Assembly (NCBI RefSeq): GCF_036884275.1
Contig: NZ_CP145607.1
Location: 979,001-1,043,000, forward strand
Reading direction: 5' to 3'
Source: Sphingomonas kaistensis
GTDB taxonomy: Bacteria > Pseudomonadota > Alphaproteobacteria > Sphingomonadales > Sphingomonadaceae
Length of the DNA stretch: 64,000 bases
Part shown: piece by piece, positions 34,197 through 43,698 of the stretch
Layout of the letters: every line of letters starts with the position of its first letter
Position numbering within the stretch: the first letter of the stretch is position 1
Notes under the pieces: model-generated
Told to the model about the DNA's origin: nothing
Databases searched by the model: none
Seen by the model: only the letters and a program-made list of their open reading frames with translations
Made by a program: the position numbers and the translations under genes

Positions 34197-36623
34197 TCAG
34201 TCCTCCCGCATCGCCAGCTCGGCCAGCGCGCTTTCGGCTTCCACCAGCAACGCTTCGTCGGCACTCGCCCCGCTCGGCAGGGCTTCGCGGCCGATCACCA
34301 CCATCAACGGCACCGCCATCGGCGTCACACGCGGCAAATCGACATGCACCATCTGCGCCGCCGCCCGCTCGACCAGCCGGGCGAGACGGCCAAGCTCGGT
34401 CATCCGCGCACGCGCATCGTCCCACGCGGCGCGCATCAACAGATGCTCGGGCTCATATTTGCGCAGCACGTCGTAGATAAGGTCGGTCGAGAAGCTGACT
34501 TGCTTGCCGGTCTTGCGCTTGCCGGGGTGCTGCCGCTCGACCAGGCCCCCGATGACCGCCACCTCGCGAAAGGCGCGCTTCAGCAGCATCGATTGCTCGA
34601 CCCATTCGACGAACTCACCTTCGAGGATGTCGGGGGACAGCAGCGGCGCGGGGTCGGTGATGGGTTCGAGCCCATAGACCGACAACGCATAATCGTTGGC
34701 GACGAAGCCCAAGGGCTTCAGCCCCATCTTCTCCATCCGCTTGGTCACCAGCATGCCGAGGCTCTGGTGCGCGTTCCAGCCTTCGAAGCTGTACATCAGC
34801 ATGTAATGGCGGCCTTCGTGGGGGAAGGTCTCGACCAGCAATTCGTCGGGCTGCGGCAGGCGCGAGCGGCGCTGCTGGACTTCGAGCCATTCGCTGACGT
34901 CGGGCGGGAAGCGGTGCCAGTCGGAGGGGTCGGACAGCATCACCTTGACCCGGTCGGCCAGATGGGTGGTCATGCTCATCCGCTGGCCGCCATAGGTGAC
35001 CAGCCGCGCTTCCCTGGTCGAGGCCTGCACCAGGATATCGCTGTCCTTGAACTGCAGCACTTCTAGGCTGAGGCCGGCGAAGAACACGTGGTCGCCGACC
35101 GTCAGGGTCGAGGCAAAGCCTTCCTCGACCCGGCCCAGCATCCGCCCGTTCTTGAAGCGGACGTCGAGCATCGGATTGTCGACGATGATCCCGGCGTTGA
35201 GACGATGCTGCACCGCCACGGTCGGCTTGGTGATCCGCCAATGCCCCGACCCTGCCGGCTCCTCCACCAGCCGCCGGAACTTGTCGTAAGCGCGCAGCGC
35301 GTAGCCGCCGGTGGCGATATAGTTGAGGACGATGCGGAAAATCTCGTCAGTGAGGCCCGCATAAGGCGCGGCGGAGCGGAGCTCGGCCAGCAGTTCGGCT
35401 TCCTCGAACGGCGCGGCGCAGGCGCAGGCGAGGATGTGCTGGGCCAGCGTGTCGAGGGTGCCGGGGCGGAAGATCTCGGGATCGAGCTCGCCCGCTTCCA
35501 CCGCATCAAGCGCGGCGCGGGCTTCGAGATATTCGAAGCGATTGCCGGGGACGATGGTGCCGTGGCTCGGCTCGTCCAGCCGGTGATTGGCGCGGCCGAT
35601 CCGCTGCAGCAGGCGCGAGCTGCCCTTGGGAGCGCCCATCTGAATGACGAGATCGACGTCGCCCCAGTCGATGCCGAGGTCGAGGCTGGAAGTGCAGACC
35701 AAAGCCCGAAGCTTGCCCGCCGCCATCGCCGCTTCGACCTTGCGCCGCGCTTCGAGTGCGAGGCTACCGTGGTGGACCCCGATTGGCAGGCCCGCCTCGT
35801 TCACCTTCCACAGGTCCTGGAAAATAAGTTCGCACAGGCCCCGGGTGTTGCAGAAGACAAGCGTCGTCTTGTGCTTCTCGATCTCCGCCATGACCTGTTT
35901 GGCAGCGTAGCGGCCCGAATGGCCCGACCAGGGCACGCGATTCTCGGGCAGCAGGATGTCGAGCACCGGGTCGGCGCCTTCGGCCCCGAGCACCACGTCG
36001 ACCTCGTCCATGTCGGCGTCGGGCGCGAGCCAGCTGCGATAGGCGTCGGGGTCGGCGACGGTGGCGGAAAGGCCGACGCGGCGCAGGTCCGGCGCGATCC
36101 GCTGCAGCCGAGCCAGCGCCAAGGCGAGCAGGTCGCCGCGCTTGTCGCGGGCGAAGGCGTGGATCTCGTCGAGGACGATGGTCCTGAGGCCCGCGAACAT
36201 CGTGAAGCTGTCGGGATAGGACAGCAGCAGCGACAGGCTTTCGGGCGTGGTCAGCAGAACCTGCGGCGGTTTGGAGCGCTGGCGGGCCTTGCGGTCCGAC
36301 GGCGTGTCGCCGGTGCGCGTCTCGACCCGGATCGGCAGGTCCATCTCCCCGATCGGATCGAGGAGATTGCGCTGAACGTCGACCGCCAGCGCTTTCAGCG
36401 GCGAGATGTAGAGCGTGTGGAGCCCCTCGGCCGGGGTCTCGGCCAGCTCGCAGATGGTCGGCAGGAATCCCGCCAGCGTCTTGCCCGCGCCGGTCGCGGC
36501 CACCAGCAGCGCATGACGACCCGCCCGCGCCCGCTCCAGCATCTCCAGCTGATGCCGCCGCGGTTGCCAGCCGCGGGCTTCGAACCAGCCGGCAACCTGC
36601 GGGGGGAGATCAGCCCCGGTCAG
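34197..36623 (-). CDS. Ligase-associated DNA damage response DEXH-box helicase
   Basis: An 808-residue Lhr-type superfamily 2 helicase. The Q-motif-like HQLEML, Walker A VAATGAGKT, the DEXH box LDEIHAF, and motif VI (LQRIGRANHR) are present, followed by the winged-helix and C-terminal domains of the Lhr core. The first ATG (36542) would remove the conserved WQPRRHQLE lead-in. The open frame upstream has no ATG, GTG or TTG; a CTG at 36621-36623 overlaps the stop of the preceding small gene as CTGA, which gives the expected N-terminus. Start at CTG is therefore proposed. The usual partners are PdeM and an exonuclease, both in this window, and an ATP-dependent ligase, which is not. Confidence 0.88.
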   Translation of the reverse strand: MTGADLPPQVAGWFEARGWQPRRHQLEMLERARAGRHALLVAATGAGKTLAGFLPTICELAETPAEGLHTLYISPLKALAVDVQRNLLDPIGEMDLPIRVETRTGDTPSDRKARQRSKPPQVLLTTPESLSLLLSYPDSFTMFAGLRTIVLDEIHAFARDKRGDLLALALARLQRIAPDLRRVGLSATVADPDAYRSWLAPDADMDEVDVVLGAEGADPVLDILLPENRVPWSGHSGRYAAKQVMAEIEKHKTTLVFCNTRGLCELIFQDLWKVNEAGLPIGVHHGSLALEARRKVEAAMAAGKLRALVCTSSLDLGIDWGDVDLVIQMGAPKGSSRLLQRIGRANHRLDEPSHGTIVPGNRFEYLEARAALDAVEAGELDPEIFRPGTLDTLAQHILACACAAPFEEAELLAELRSAAPYAGLTDEIFRIVLNYIATGGYALRAYDKFRRLVEEPAGSGHWRITKPTVAVQHRLNAGIIVDNPMLDVRFKNGRMLGRVEEGFASTLTVGDHVFFAGLSLEVLQFKDSDILVQASTREARLVTYGGQRMSMTTHLADRVKVMLSDPSDWHRFPPDVSEWLEVQQRRSRLPQPDELLVETFPHEGRHYMLMYSFEGWNAHQSLGMLVTKRMEKMGLKPLGFVANDYALSVYGLEPITDPAPLLSPDILEGEFVEWVEQSMLLKRAFREVAVIGGLVERQHPGKRKTGKQVSFSTDLIYDVLRKYEPEHLLMRAAWDDARARMTELGRLARLVERAAAQMVHVDLPRVTPMAVPLMVVIGREALPSGASADEALLVEAESALAELAMRED

Positions 36624-36817
36624 AGGCCGCTGTTGCCATCGCGCTCATGCTCGCGCTGTTCGGCGGCATAATTTTCGCGGGTGGCGCGCTCGGTCACTTC
36701 GGGATCGACCTTGCTTTTCTTGTTCTTGAGGAACGCCCAGGCCATCACCACCACCAGCAGGATCGGCCCGATGATCGTCACGATGCTCCAGTAATTCACG
36801 TCGCTGCCTTCGCCCAT
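36620..36817 (-). CDS. Small single-helix membrane protein
   Basis: A 65-residue protein with one transmembrane helix (about residues 8-30: NYWSIVTIIGPILLVVVMAW) and a charged cytoplasmic-type tail (NKKSKVDPEVTERATRENY and onward). The ATG at 36817 has a GAGGAAG ribosome site. Its stop codon overlaps the proposed CTG start of the DEXH helicase, so the two should be translationally coupled. No family was recognised. A role with the helicase is suggested only by the coupling. Confidence 0.7.
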   Translation of the reverse strand: MGEGSDVNYWSIVTIIGPILLVVVMAWAFLKNKKSKVDPEVTERATRENYAAEQREHERDGNSGL

Positions 36818-36878
36818 ATCGGCTTCCTCTTATTATTATGCTTGCGGAACCGTCCGCCTGTCTCTCCGTATAAGAGCC

Positions 36879-37883
36879 GTGCCGCGCCTAGGTTCCTGGA
36901 TCGAGCCCCATCCGACGGGGATATACGTGCGGCCCGCCGATGCGTGGGTCGATCCGTCGCAGCCCCAAGCCCGCGCCCTGGTCACTCACGGACACGCCGA
37001 TCACGCCCGCGGCGGGCACGGCACGGTGTGGGCGACGCCCGAAACGCTGGCGATCATGGGGGTGCGCTACGGCGACCAGAACGGCTGCGAAGTCGCTTAC
37101 GGCCAGAGCGTCACGGTCGGCGAGGTGGAGGTGAGCTTCGTGCCCGCCGGCCATGTGCTGGGGTCGGCGCAGATCATCCTCGACTGGAAGGGCGAACGGG
37201 TGGTCGTGTCGGGCGACTACAAGCGCCGCCCCGACCCGACCTGCGAACCGTTCCTGCCGGTCAAATGCGACATCTTCATCACCGAGGCGACCTTCGGCCT
37301 GCCGGTGTTCCACCATCCCGAAACGGGCGGCGAGATCGACCGCTTGCTGACCCGGCTCGCCGACAATCCCGACCGCTGCGTGCTGGTCGGCGCCTATGCG
37401 CTGGGCAAGGCGCAGCGCGTGATCGCCGAAGCGCGGCGTCGCGGGCATCACCAGCCGATCTATCTCCACGGCGCACTGGAGCGGCTGTGCACGCTGTATG
37501 CCGAGCAGGGGATCGACCTTGGCGAGCTGCGGCTGGTCGCGGGCACCGACAAGAAGGAAATGATGGGGCATCTCGTCCTGTGTCCGCCCGGCGCGCTCAA
37601 CGACCGGTGGAGCCGGCGGCTGCCCGATCCGATCACCGCGGCGGCGAGCGGGTGGATGCGCATCCGTCAGCGCGCGCGGCAGAAGAATGTCGAACTGCCG
37701 CTGATCATCTCCGATCATGCCGACTGGGGTGAACTCACCGACACCATCCTCGAGATCGCACCCAAGGAAGTGTGGATCACCCACGGCCGCGAAGACGCGC
37801 TGATGCACTGGTGCATGACCCGCCAGATCAAGGCGCGCGAGTTGAACATGGTCGGCTATGACGACGATGAGGACGACGGCTGA
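36879..37883 (+). CDS. Ligase-associated DNA damage response exonuclease
   Basis: A 334-residue metallo-beta-lactamase/beta-CASP-like nuclease. The metal motif is THGHADHARGGHG (about residues 36-48), followed by PAGHVLGSAQ, the Asp in SGDYKRRPD and ISDHADW near the C-terminus. This is the pattern of the exonuclease encoded beside the DEXH helicase and an ATP-dependent ligase in many alphaproteobacteria. Here it is divergent from the helicase and is followed by a DUF411 gene rather than the ligase. GTG start at 36879. Confidence 0.87.
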   Translation: MPRLGSWIEPHPTGIYVRPADAWVDPSQPQARALVTHGHADHARGGHGTVWATPETLAIMGVRYGDQNGCEVAYGQSVTVGEVEVSFVPAGHVLGSAQIILDWKGERVVVSGDYKRRPDPTCEPFLPVKCDIFITEATFGLPVFHHPETGGEIDRLLTRLADNPDRCVLVGAYALGKAQRVIAEARRRGHHQPIYLHGALERLCTLYAEQGIDLGELRLVAGTDKKEMMGHLVLCPPGALNDRWSRRLPDPITAAASGWMRIRQRARQKNVELPLIISDHADWGELTDTILEIAPKEVWITHGREDALMHWCMTRQIKARELNMVGYDDDEDDG

Positions 37884-37926
37884 GCCGTTCATCGACAGTC
37901 GAGGTGACCTCGATCATGATAGCGCG

Positions 37927-38391
37927 ATGACCGAAATCCACTCCACGCTCAGTCGCCGTCAGATGCTCGGGCTTGCCGGTACCGGCCTGGCGCTCATCGC
38001 CGTTCCCGCCCTCGCCGCCGCGCCCGCGATGATAACCTGGCGCGATCCCGGCTGCGGCTGCTGCACCAAGTGGGTGGAGGCGATGCGCAAGGCAGGCTTC
38101 GCGGTGACCATGCGCGAGACGGGGGACATGGCCACGGTGAAGAGCCGGCTGAAGGTCCTCGCTGCCCTGCAAAGCTGCCATACGACCGTGGTCGGCGGAC
38201 TGGTGGTCGAAGGCCATGTCCCTGCCGCCGCGATCCGCAGCCTGCTCGCCAGGCGGCCCAAGGGCGTGCTAGGCATCGCCGCGCCCGGCATGCCGCGCGG
38301 GTCGCCCGGGATGGAAATGCCCGACGGCTCGAAGGATCCCTTGAACCTCACCCTGTTCGACGGCGTCGGCAACACCCGCGCCTTTGCTTAA
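37927..38391 (+). CDS. DUF411 family exported protein
   Basis: A 154-residue protein with a signal of twin-arginine style (SRRQMLGLAG, then a hydrophobic stretch and AAAPA). The mature DUF411 domain contains DPGCGCCTKWVEAM, whose cysteines likely bind metal, and SCHTTVV further on. DUF411 proteins are often encoded near copper or other metal resistance genes. The ATG at 37927 is used because it directly precedes the signal; an upstream start would add 23 unrelated residues. It is convergent with the TonB receptor. Confidence 0.85.
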   Translation: MTEIHSTLSRRQMLGLAGTGLALIAVPALAAAPAMITWRDPGCGCCTKWVEAMRKAGFAVTMRETGDMATVKSRLKVLAALQSCHTTVVGGLVVEGHVPAAAIRSLLARRPKGVLGIAAPGMPRGSPGMEMPDGSKDPLNLTLFDGVGNTRAFA

Positions 38392-38427
38392 AAAAGAGGC
38401 GCGCCCGGTTGAACCGGACGCGCCCCC
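38391..38427 (-). terminator. Rho-independent terminator of the TonB-dependent receptor
   Basis: Read on the minus strand, a GC-rich stem-loop (GGGCGCGTCCGG paired with CCGGGCGCGCC around a TTCAA loop) is followed by CTCTTTTT. It lies 20 bp beyond the receptor stop. The opposite side lacks a T-run, so it is mainly a leftward terminator. Confidence 0.75.
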
Positions 38428-38447
38428 TTCGTTCGACGCTTTGGGCG

Positions 38448-41290
38448 TTACATCCTGAAGCTCGCCCGGGCGTAGAGATAACGGCCGGGAATGTCGTGGA
38501 TCGCCTGGCTGAAGTTGTTGCTTTCGCAGCTGACGCAGCCCGGCGTCTTGACGTTGAAGAGGTTGTTGACGCCGACCGCCAGGCCAAGCCCACGAAGCAG
38601 ATCGAGATCGTTCAGGCGAAGCTGCACATCGGTATAGAAAACCGACTTCAGAATGCCCGTCGGCTCGCGCAGCTTGCTGACGTAGCGGCCGGTCAGCGAC
38701 GCGCCGACATTCGCCAGATCCCAGTCCAGCACCGCGATCGACTTGACCTTGGGGAAGCCCTGCGCCGGCGAACCGACCTGCTGCCCAGCCCGGCGAAGCA
38801 GCTGCGTGCCGCTCGGCCCGGGAACGAACACGTCATACTTGCTGAGGAACGTCGCATTCCAGCTGGCCGCAAAGCGACCGGCCCGGGTGTCGATCCCGCG
38901 ATGCGAGATGTTGACGTCGAGCCCGCTGGTCTTGATCGCCGCGATGTTCTGCAGGAGACCCTCGACCTCGGTCAGCTGGCCGTTGACCCGGGTGATCAGG
39001 CCGCAGACAGCCGGATCGCCGGTCAGCAGGCAATTGAGCAGGGTGGTTGACCGCGGCACCGCCTGGATCGCGCCATCCACCTTGATCTTGTAATAATTGG
39101 CCTCGATCGACAGCCCGCGCGAAAAGGCGGGGCTGTAGACGAAACCGTAGACGAGGCTTTCCGATTCTTCCGGACGCAGCGCCTGGTTGCCGCCGGTGGT
39201 CACGGAGATCTGCGCGTTCGCCTGCTGGTAGCTGCCGTTGGCGGGCACGCCCGCCGCGATGCAGGCGGCGCGGATCGTGGCATCGTTGGCGAAGCGCCGC
39301 GGCGAGGCATTGCTGGCGTGCGACGAGCAGGGATCGTCCAGTACCTCGTCGAAGCGCGACTGGCTGCCGAACAATTCGCCGATCTGCGGCGCGCGAAAGC
39401 CCTGCGCCCAGCTGCCGCGCAGGCGCAGATCGCGGAACGGCTTCCAGTTGATCCCGGCCTTGAAGGTCGTGTTGGACCCCGAAGTCGAATAATCGGACAA
39501 GCGCACCGCGCCGTTCAGTTCGAGCAGTTCGATGCCGGTGATGCCGCTCAGCAGCGGCGCATTCAGCTCGGCAAAGGCTTCGCGGACGTTGTAGCCGCCG
39601 CGGGTCGGCTGGGCCGGAATGTCCGAGCTGAAGCCGGCCGCCACGATCGGATCGGGATCGAACCGCCCCGTGAGCTTGCGATATTCGAGCCCGAGCGCGA
39701 GGCCGAGCGGCCCGCCCGGAAGCTGCAACATCGAACCCGACAGGTTGGCGGTGGTGTTGAACTGGGTCTGCCGGCTGCTGTCGTTCTGTTCGAAAGTCAC
39801 ATAGTCCAGCATCGCCTGCGTGATCGAACCCGCCCCGCCGAAGAAGTTGAACGGCACGCAAGGCGCGGTGCACTGGGCGATCGGCCCGACAGCCCGCGCC
39901 AGCTTCGAGGAATCGATGTTGCCGAGCATGGTCTGTTCGGCCTCGTTCCGGCCGTAGGACACGTTGACGTCCCAGAACCAATTGGACCCGATCTTGCCGT
40001 CGAGGGTCGCGACGCCATAGGCCGTATCGACCTGCTGGCTGAACCGGCGCGGCCCGCCTTCGATGAAGCGGCGGAAGACCGCCGACACATTGTTGTTCGC
40101 GCCGCCTAGGTCGACCCCGAACGGATTGAACGGATTGGTCCGGCTGATGATGAGATTGCTCAGCGTCGGCGTCAGGCCCGAGGTCGGGCCGAAGCCGAAC
40201 GGCAGCGGCGCGGCCTGATTCTTCGATTCGCGCCGGTTCCAGGTGCCACGCACCGACAGGTTGATGTCGGGCGCGATCTCGGCGCCGATGTTGGCGAAGG
40301 CGCCATAGCGCTCGAGCGGGACCTGAAGATAGTTGAACGGCTGGAAGTTGAACCGGTCGGCCGGGCTGACGAACGCGCGGAAGTCGGCCGGGGTCGCGGT
40401 CCGACCAAGCACGGGCGCGATCAGCGTGGCGTTGCCACCGACGAAGATCGAGCCGGTGTAGCGCCCGTTGGGCGTGAAGCTCGAGCAGGTCGCCCGGCAG
40501 GCATTGTCATAGGGTTCGGGGAAGGCGGACAGGGCGCGATCGCCGGCGAACACCGCGTCCTGCTTGGTGTAATTCGCGCCGACCACGATCCGGAGCGGCG
40601 AGGTCGATCCGTTACCCCAGCTCAGCTGATAATCCTGGGTGAGGCCGTCGCCTTCCTCGGCATAACCGCCGACCTGCGCGGAGGCGTTGAAGCCCTGCTG
40701 GCTCGATTTGGTGATGATGTTCACCACGCCGGCAATGGCGTCCGACCCGTAGATCGCCGAGGCGCCGTCCTGCAGCACTTCGACCCGGGCGATCGAGCTC
40801 GAGGGAATCGAATTCAGGTCGGTGGATCCGGGCACGCCGCTGGCCGAGGCGCCATTGACGTAGCGCAGGCCGTCGACGAGCACGAGCACGCGGCGTGAGC
40901 CGAGGTAGCGCAGGTCGATTTCCGCCGCGCCCGCACCGACGCCGCCGCCGTCCGGCGGATTGCCGAGGTTGCCCGAATTGTTGAACTTGGAGCTGAGACC
41001 GCCGCCCGAACTCGGCAGGCGCTGGAGAACGTCGTTGATCGACGTCAGGCCGGTCCGGGCGATGTCCTTTCATCGACAAAGGTGACCGGCGAATCGAGGT
41101 CGAGCGGATTGCGGCGGATGCGCGAGCCGGTGACCACGATGTCCTGCGCGTTTTCGACCGGCGAGCCGTCGGCCTGGGTCTGCACCGGCTCGGACGGCGC
41201 GGCGGTCTGGGCGCCTGCCGGTGCCGCGACCAACGCGGCCAGCAATCCCAGCGACGCGGTTCCCGCGCGAAGCAAAACGTGACGGCGCAT
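38448..41290 (-). pseudogene. TonB-dependent receptor interrupted by a single-base frameshift
   Basis: An outer-membrane receptor of about 947 residues in two frames. The first part (41290 down to about 41070) has a signal peptide (APAGA-QT) and the TonB-box-like DIVVTGSRI. The frame then ends early at 41045. The rest (from about 41069 down to 38448) continues with a plug domain ([25 protein letters not shown], the DGASAIYGSDAIAGVVNI box) and a 22-strand-type barrel ending in ARASFRM. The break lies at the short run CCTTT (41066-41070). One extra base there would restore VDEKDIARTG, so either the gene is recently broken or this is a base-calling error. Ligand unknown; the neighbouring gene is a metal-type DUF411. 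Confidence 0.88.
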
Positions 41291-41414
41291 GACAAATCTC
41301 CCCCCTGTTGCTGTGCAGCAATGAGACAGATTTGCGACAGCGGGAGAAGCCCGCCGTTACCGGTTAACCGACGTTCCTTGGCTTACGTGACGGAAATACC
41401 ACAGCGCCGATGCG

Positions 41415-42794
41415 TCAATGATCGCCTTCGGTGCGCTCGATCTCGGACAGCGCGAGCTGCTGATCGATCTCCGCCACCAGCAGGTCGAGACCACGCTGAT
41501 CGGTCGCTTCGGCACGGGCGACCAGCACGTCCTGCGTATTGGAAGCCCGCAACAGCCACCAGCCCTCGGCGGTCTTCACCCGCACACCATCGGTCGCATC
41601 GACGCTGGCGCCATCGGAGGACAGGCGATCGCGCACTTCCTCGATCACCGCGAACTTGCGGCTTTCATCGACCGGGAAGCGAAGCTCGGGCGTCGACACC
41701 GAAGTCGGCATTTCGGTGCGTAGCTGGGTCAGACTCTTGCCGCTCGCCGCGACCGCCTCGATCAGGCGGACCGAGGCGTAGAGCGCGTCGTCGAAGCCAT
41801 ACCAGCGGTGCTTGAAGAAGATGTGGCCGCTCATCTCGCCCGCCAGGGGCGCGCCGGTTTCCTTCATCTTCGATTTGATCAGGCTGTGGCCGGTCTTCCA
41901 CATCAACGGCTGGCCGCCCATCTCTCCGATCCGGTCGAACAGGGTCTGGCTCGCCTTGACGTCGGCAATGATGGTCGCGCCCGGCTGCTCGTCGAGCACC
42001 GGCCCGGCAAGGATCATGAGAAGCTGGTCACCCCAGATGACCCGGCCTTCGCCATCGACCGCGCCGATGCGGTCGCCGTCGCCGTCGAAGGCGATGCCGA
42101 AGTCGAGGCCCTTGTCGCGGACCAGCGCCTTCAGATGCTCCAGGTTCTTCTCAACCGTCGGATCGGGATGGTGGTTGGGGAAGCGGCCGTCGACATCGGT
42201 GAACAGGGTATGATGCTCGCCCGGCAGCAACTTGATCAGCTTTTCGAGGGCCGGGCCCGCAGCGCCGTTCCCGGCGTCCCAGCCGATGCGATAGTCGCCG
42301 CCCTTGAAGTCCTCGACCAAGCGGTGGACGTAGCGGTCCATCACGTCCTCGTCGGTGACCTTGCCCTGGCCCTGCGTCCACCGGCCCTCGGCGGCGCGTT
42401 CGCCCAGCGCCTTGATCGCGGCGCCGAACACGCTGCCGCCCGGAAGCAGCATCTTGAAGCCGTTATAGTCGGCCGGATTATGGCTGCCCGTGATCTGGAT
42501 GCCGCCGTCGACGTCGAGCTCCGACACCGCCCAATAGAGCATCGGCGAGGGACCCTGGCCGACGCGGACCACGTCCATCCCACCTTCGGTCAGCCCGCGG
42601 ATCAGTGCTTCTTCGAGCCGCGGCGAATGCTCGCGCCCGTCGCGGCCGACGGCGAGCGTTTTCGCTCCCATCTCCTGGCCCTGCGCCGCGAAGGTGCGGC
42701 CGAGCGCATAGGCGTCCTCCTCGTGGAGGGTGCGGCCGACGATGCCGCGGATGTCATATTCGCGGAGAATGGTGGGATCGAAAGTGTGGGTCAT
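41415..42794 (-). CDS. Phosphomannomutase/phosphoglucomutase
   Basis: A 459-residue alpha-D-phosphohexomutase. The phosphoserine loop is ITGSHNPADYNG (Ser104), the metal loop is AFDGDGDRIG, the sugar-binding loop is GEMSGHIFF, and the phosphate-binding loop is RASNTQD. It interconverts hexose 6- and 1-phosphates, feeding GDP-mannose or UDP-glucose for surface polysaccharide. Mannose or glucose preference cannot be fixed by sequence alone. ATG at 42794, 52 bp after mipZ on the same strand. Confidence 0.93.
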   Translation of the reverse strand: MTHTFDPTILREYDIRGIVGRTLHEEDAYALGRTFAAQGQEMGAKTLAVGRDGREHSPRLEEALIRGLTEGGMDVVRVGQGPSPMLYWAVSELDVDGGIQITGSHNPADYNGFKMLLPGGSVFGAAIKALGERAAEGRWTQGQGKVTDEDVMDRYVHRLVEDFKGGDYRIGWDAGNGAAGPALEKLIKLLPGEHHTLFTDVDGRFPNHHPDPTVEKNLEHLKALVRDKGLDFGIAFDGDGDRIGAVDGEGRVIWGDQLLMILAGPVLDEQPGATIIADVKASQTLFDRIGEMGGQPLMWKTGHSLIKSKMKETGAPLAGEMSGHIFFKHRWYGFDDALYASVRLIEAVAASGKSLTQLRTEMPTSVSTPELRFPVDESRKFAVIEEVRDRLSSDGASVDATDGVRVKTAEGWWLLRASNTQDVLVARAEATDQRGLDLLVAEIDQQLALSEIERTEGDH

Positions 42795-42846
42795 TGCGCC
42801 CCCGAACGAGGAGTGGTGAGGAAGGTTGCGGTGTCCGCGCGAAAGA

Positions 42847-43629
42847 TCAGGCTGCTTTGGCGGCTTCCGCGCCCGGCAGGCCGAGACCAGCAACCATTTC
42901 GCGCAGCTCCTGCCGCGCGGCGATATGGGCGATACCGGCGTCGCCTATCTGCTTGAGGTCAAGCAAGGTCAGGCCCTTGGGGAAGAGTTCGCGGTAAATG
43001 ACGCGTTCCGAAAGGCCCGGAATGACGCGAAAGCCGACCCGGCGGGCCAGCTCGTCCATCGCCGCGCCGACGCGCTGCTGGTTGTGGCTGCCGATGTGCT
43101 GCAGGCGGTTGCGGAGCACCACCCAATCGACGCTCTTGCCAGCGGTCTTGGCCCGCGCGGTGCGGCTGTTCCAGATCAGCTCGGCATAGAAGCTGGGCTT
43201 GGTCACCTTGAAGGTGTCGGGATTGACCTGCCCGATGAGGTCGAGATCGACGAAACTGTCGTTCATCGGGGTGACCAAAGTGTCGGCCTTGAGGATCGCG
43301 GCGCGGGCGACATTGTCGTCGCGGCCGGGCGTATCGATCACCAGGACGTCGGCCTCAGCCCCGAGGTCGGCGATGGCGGCGTCGAGCGCTTCTTCGGTCT
43401 GATCCTCCAGCACCCGAAAGACCGGCTGCGGCAATTCGACCCCGAGCCGCCGCACGGTCGCCGCGCGATTCTCGAGATACCGGGTGGTCGTCCGCTGCCG
43501 CTGGTCGAGGTCGAGCGTCGCGACCCGGTGACCGGCCGCGGCAAGCGCGACGGCGGTATGAACCGCCGTGGTCGATTTGCCGGTGCCGCCCTTTTCGTTG
43601 GCGAAGACGATGAAATGTGGGCTCGTCAC
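42847..43629 (-). CDS. mipZ: Division-plane positioning ATPase MipZ
   Basis: A 260-residue ParA/MinD-family ATPase. The deviant Walker A is NEKGGTGKST (Lys13 and Lys18), followed by LDLDQRQRTTTRY, DTPGRDD and the MipZ-typical NDSFVDLDLIG and VVLRNRL segments and the late VIYRELFPKGLTLLDL. In Caulobacter MipZ forms a bipolar gradient with ParB and blocks FtsZ near the poles. The match to that protein, recalled from memory, is close through the whole length. The GTG at 43629 gives the normal N-terminus. Divergent from panC. Confidence 0.94.
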   Translation of the reverse strand: MTSPHFIVFANEKGGTGKSTTAVHTAVALAAAGHRVATLDLDQRQRTTTRYLENRAATVRRLGVELPQPVFRVLEDQTEEALDAAIADLGAEADVLVIDTPGRDDNVARAAILKADTLVTPMNDSFVDLDLIGQVNPDTFKVTKPSFYAELIWNSRTARAKTAGKSVDWVVLRNRLQHIGSHNQQRVGAAMDELARRVGFRVIPGLSERVIYRELFPKGLTLLDLKQIGDAGIAHIAARQELREMVAGLGLPGAEAAKAA

Positions 43630-43698
43630 TTGGTTTCTTCCCCGCGTAGCGCCAGAGGCGCGTCTTGTTGCAACCCAAGTAAACCGGGGGATTCGGCG

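Noticed and set aside
36846..36870. GGAAC-N16-CGTA element before the exonuclease gene
   Set aside because: It differs from the EcfG consensus in the last base, and it would place the start site almost on the GTG codon, so it is too weak to report as a promoter.
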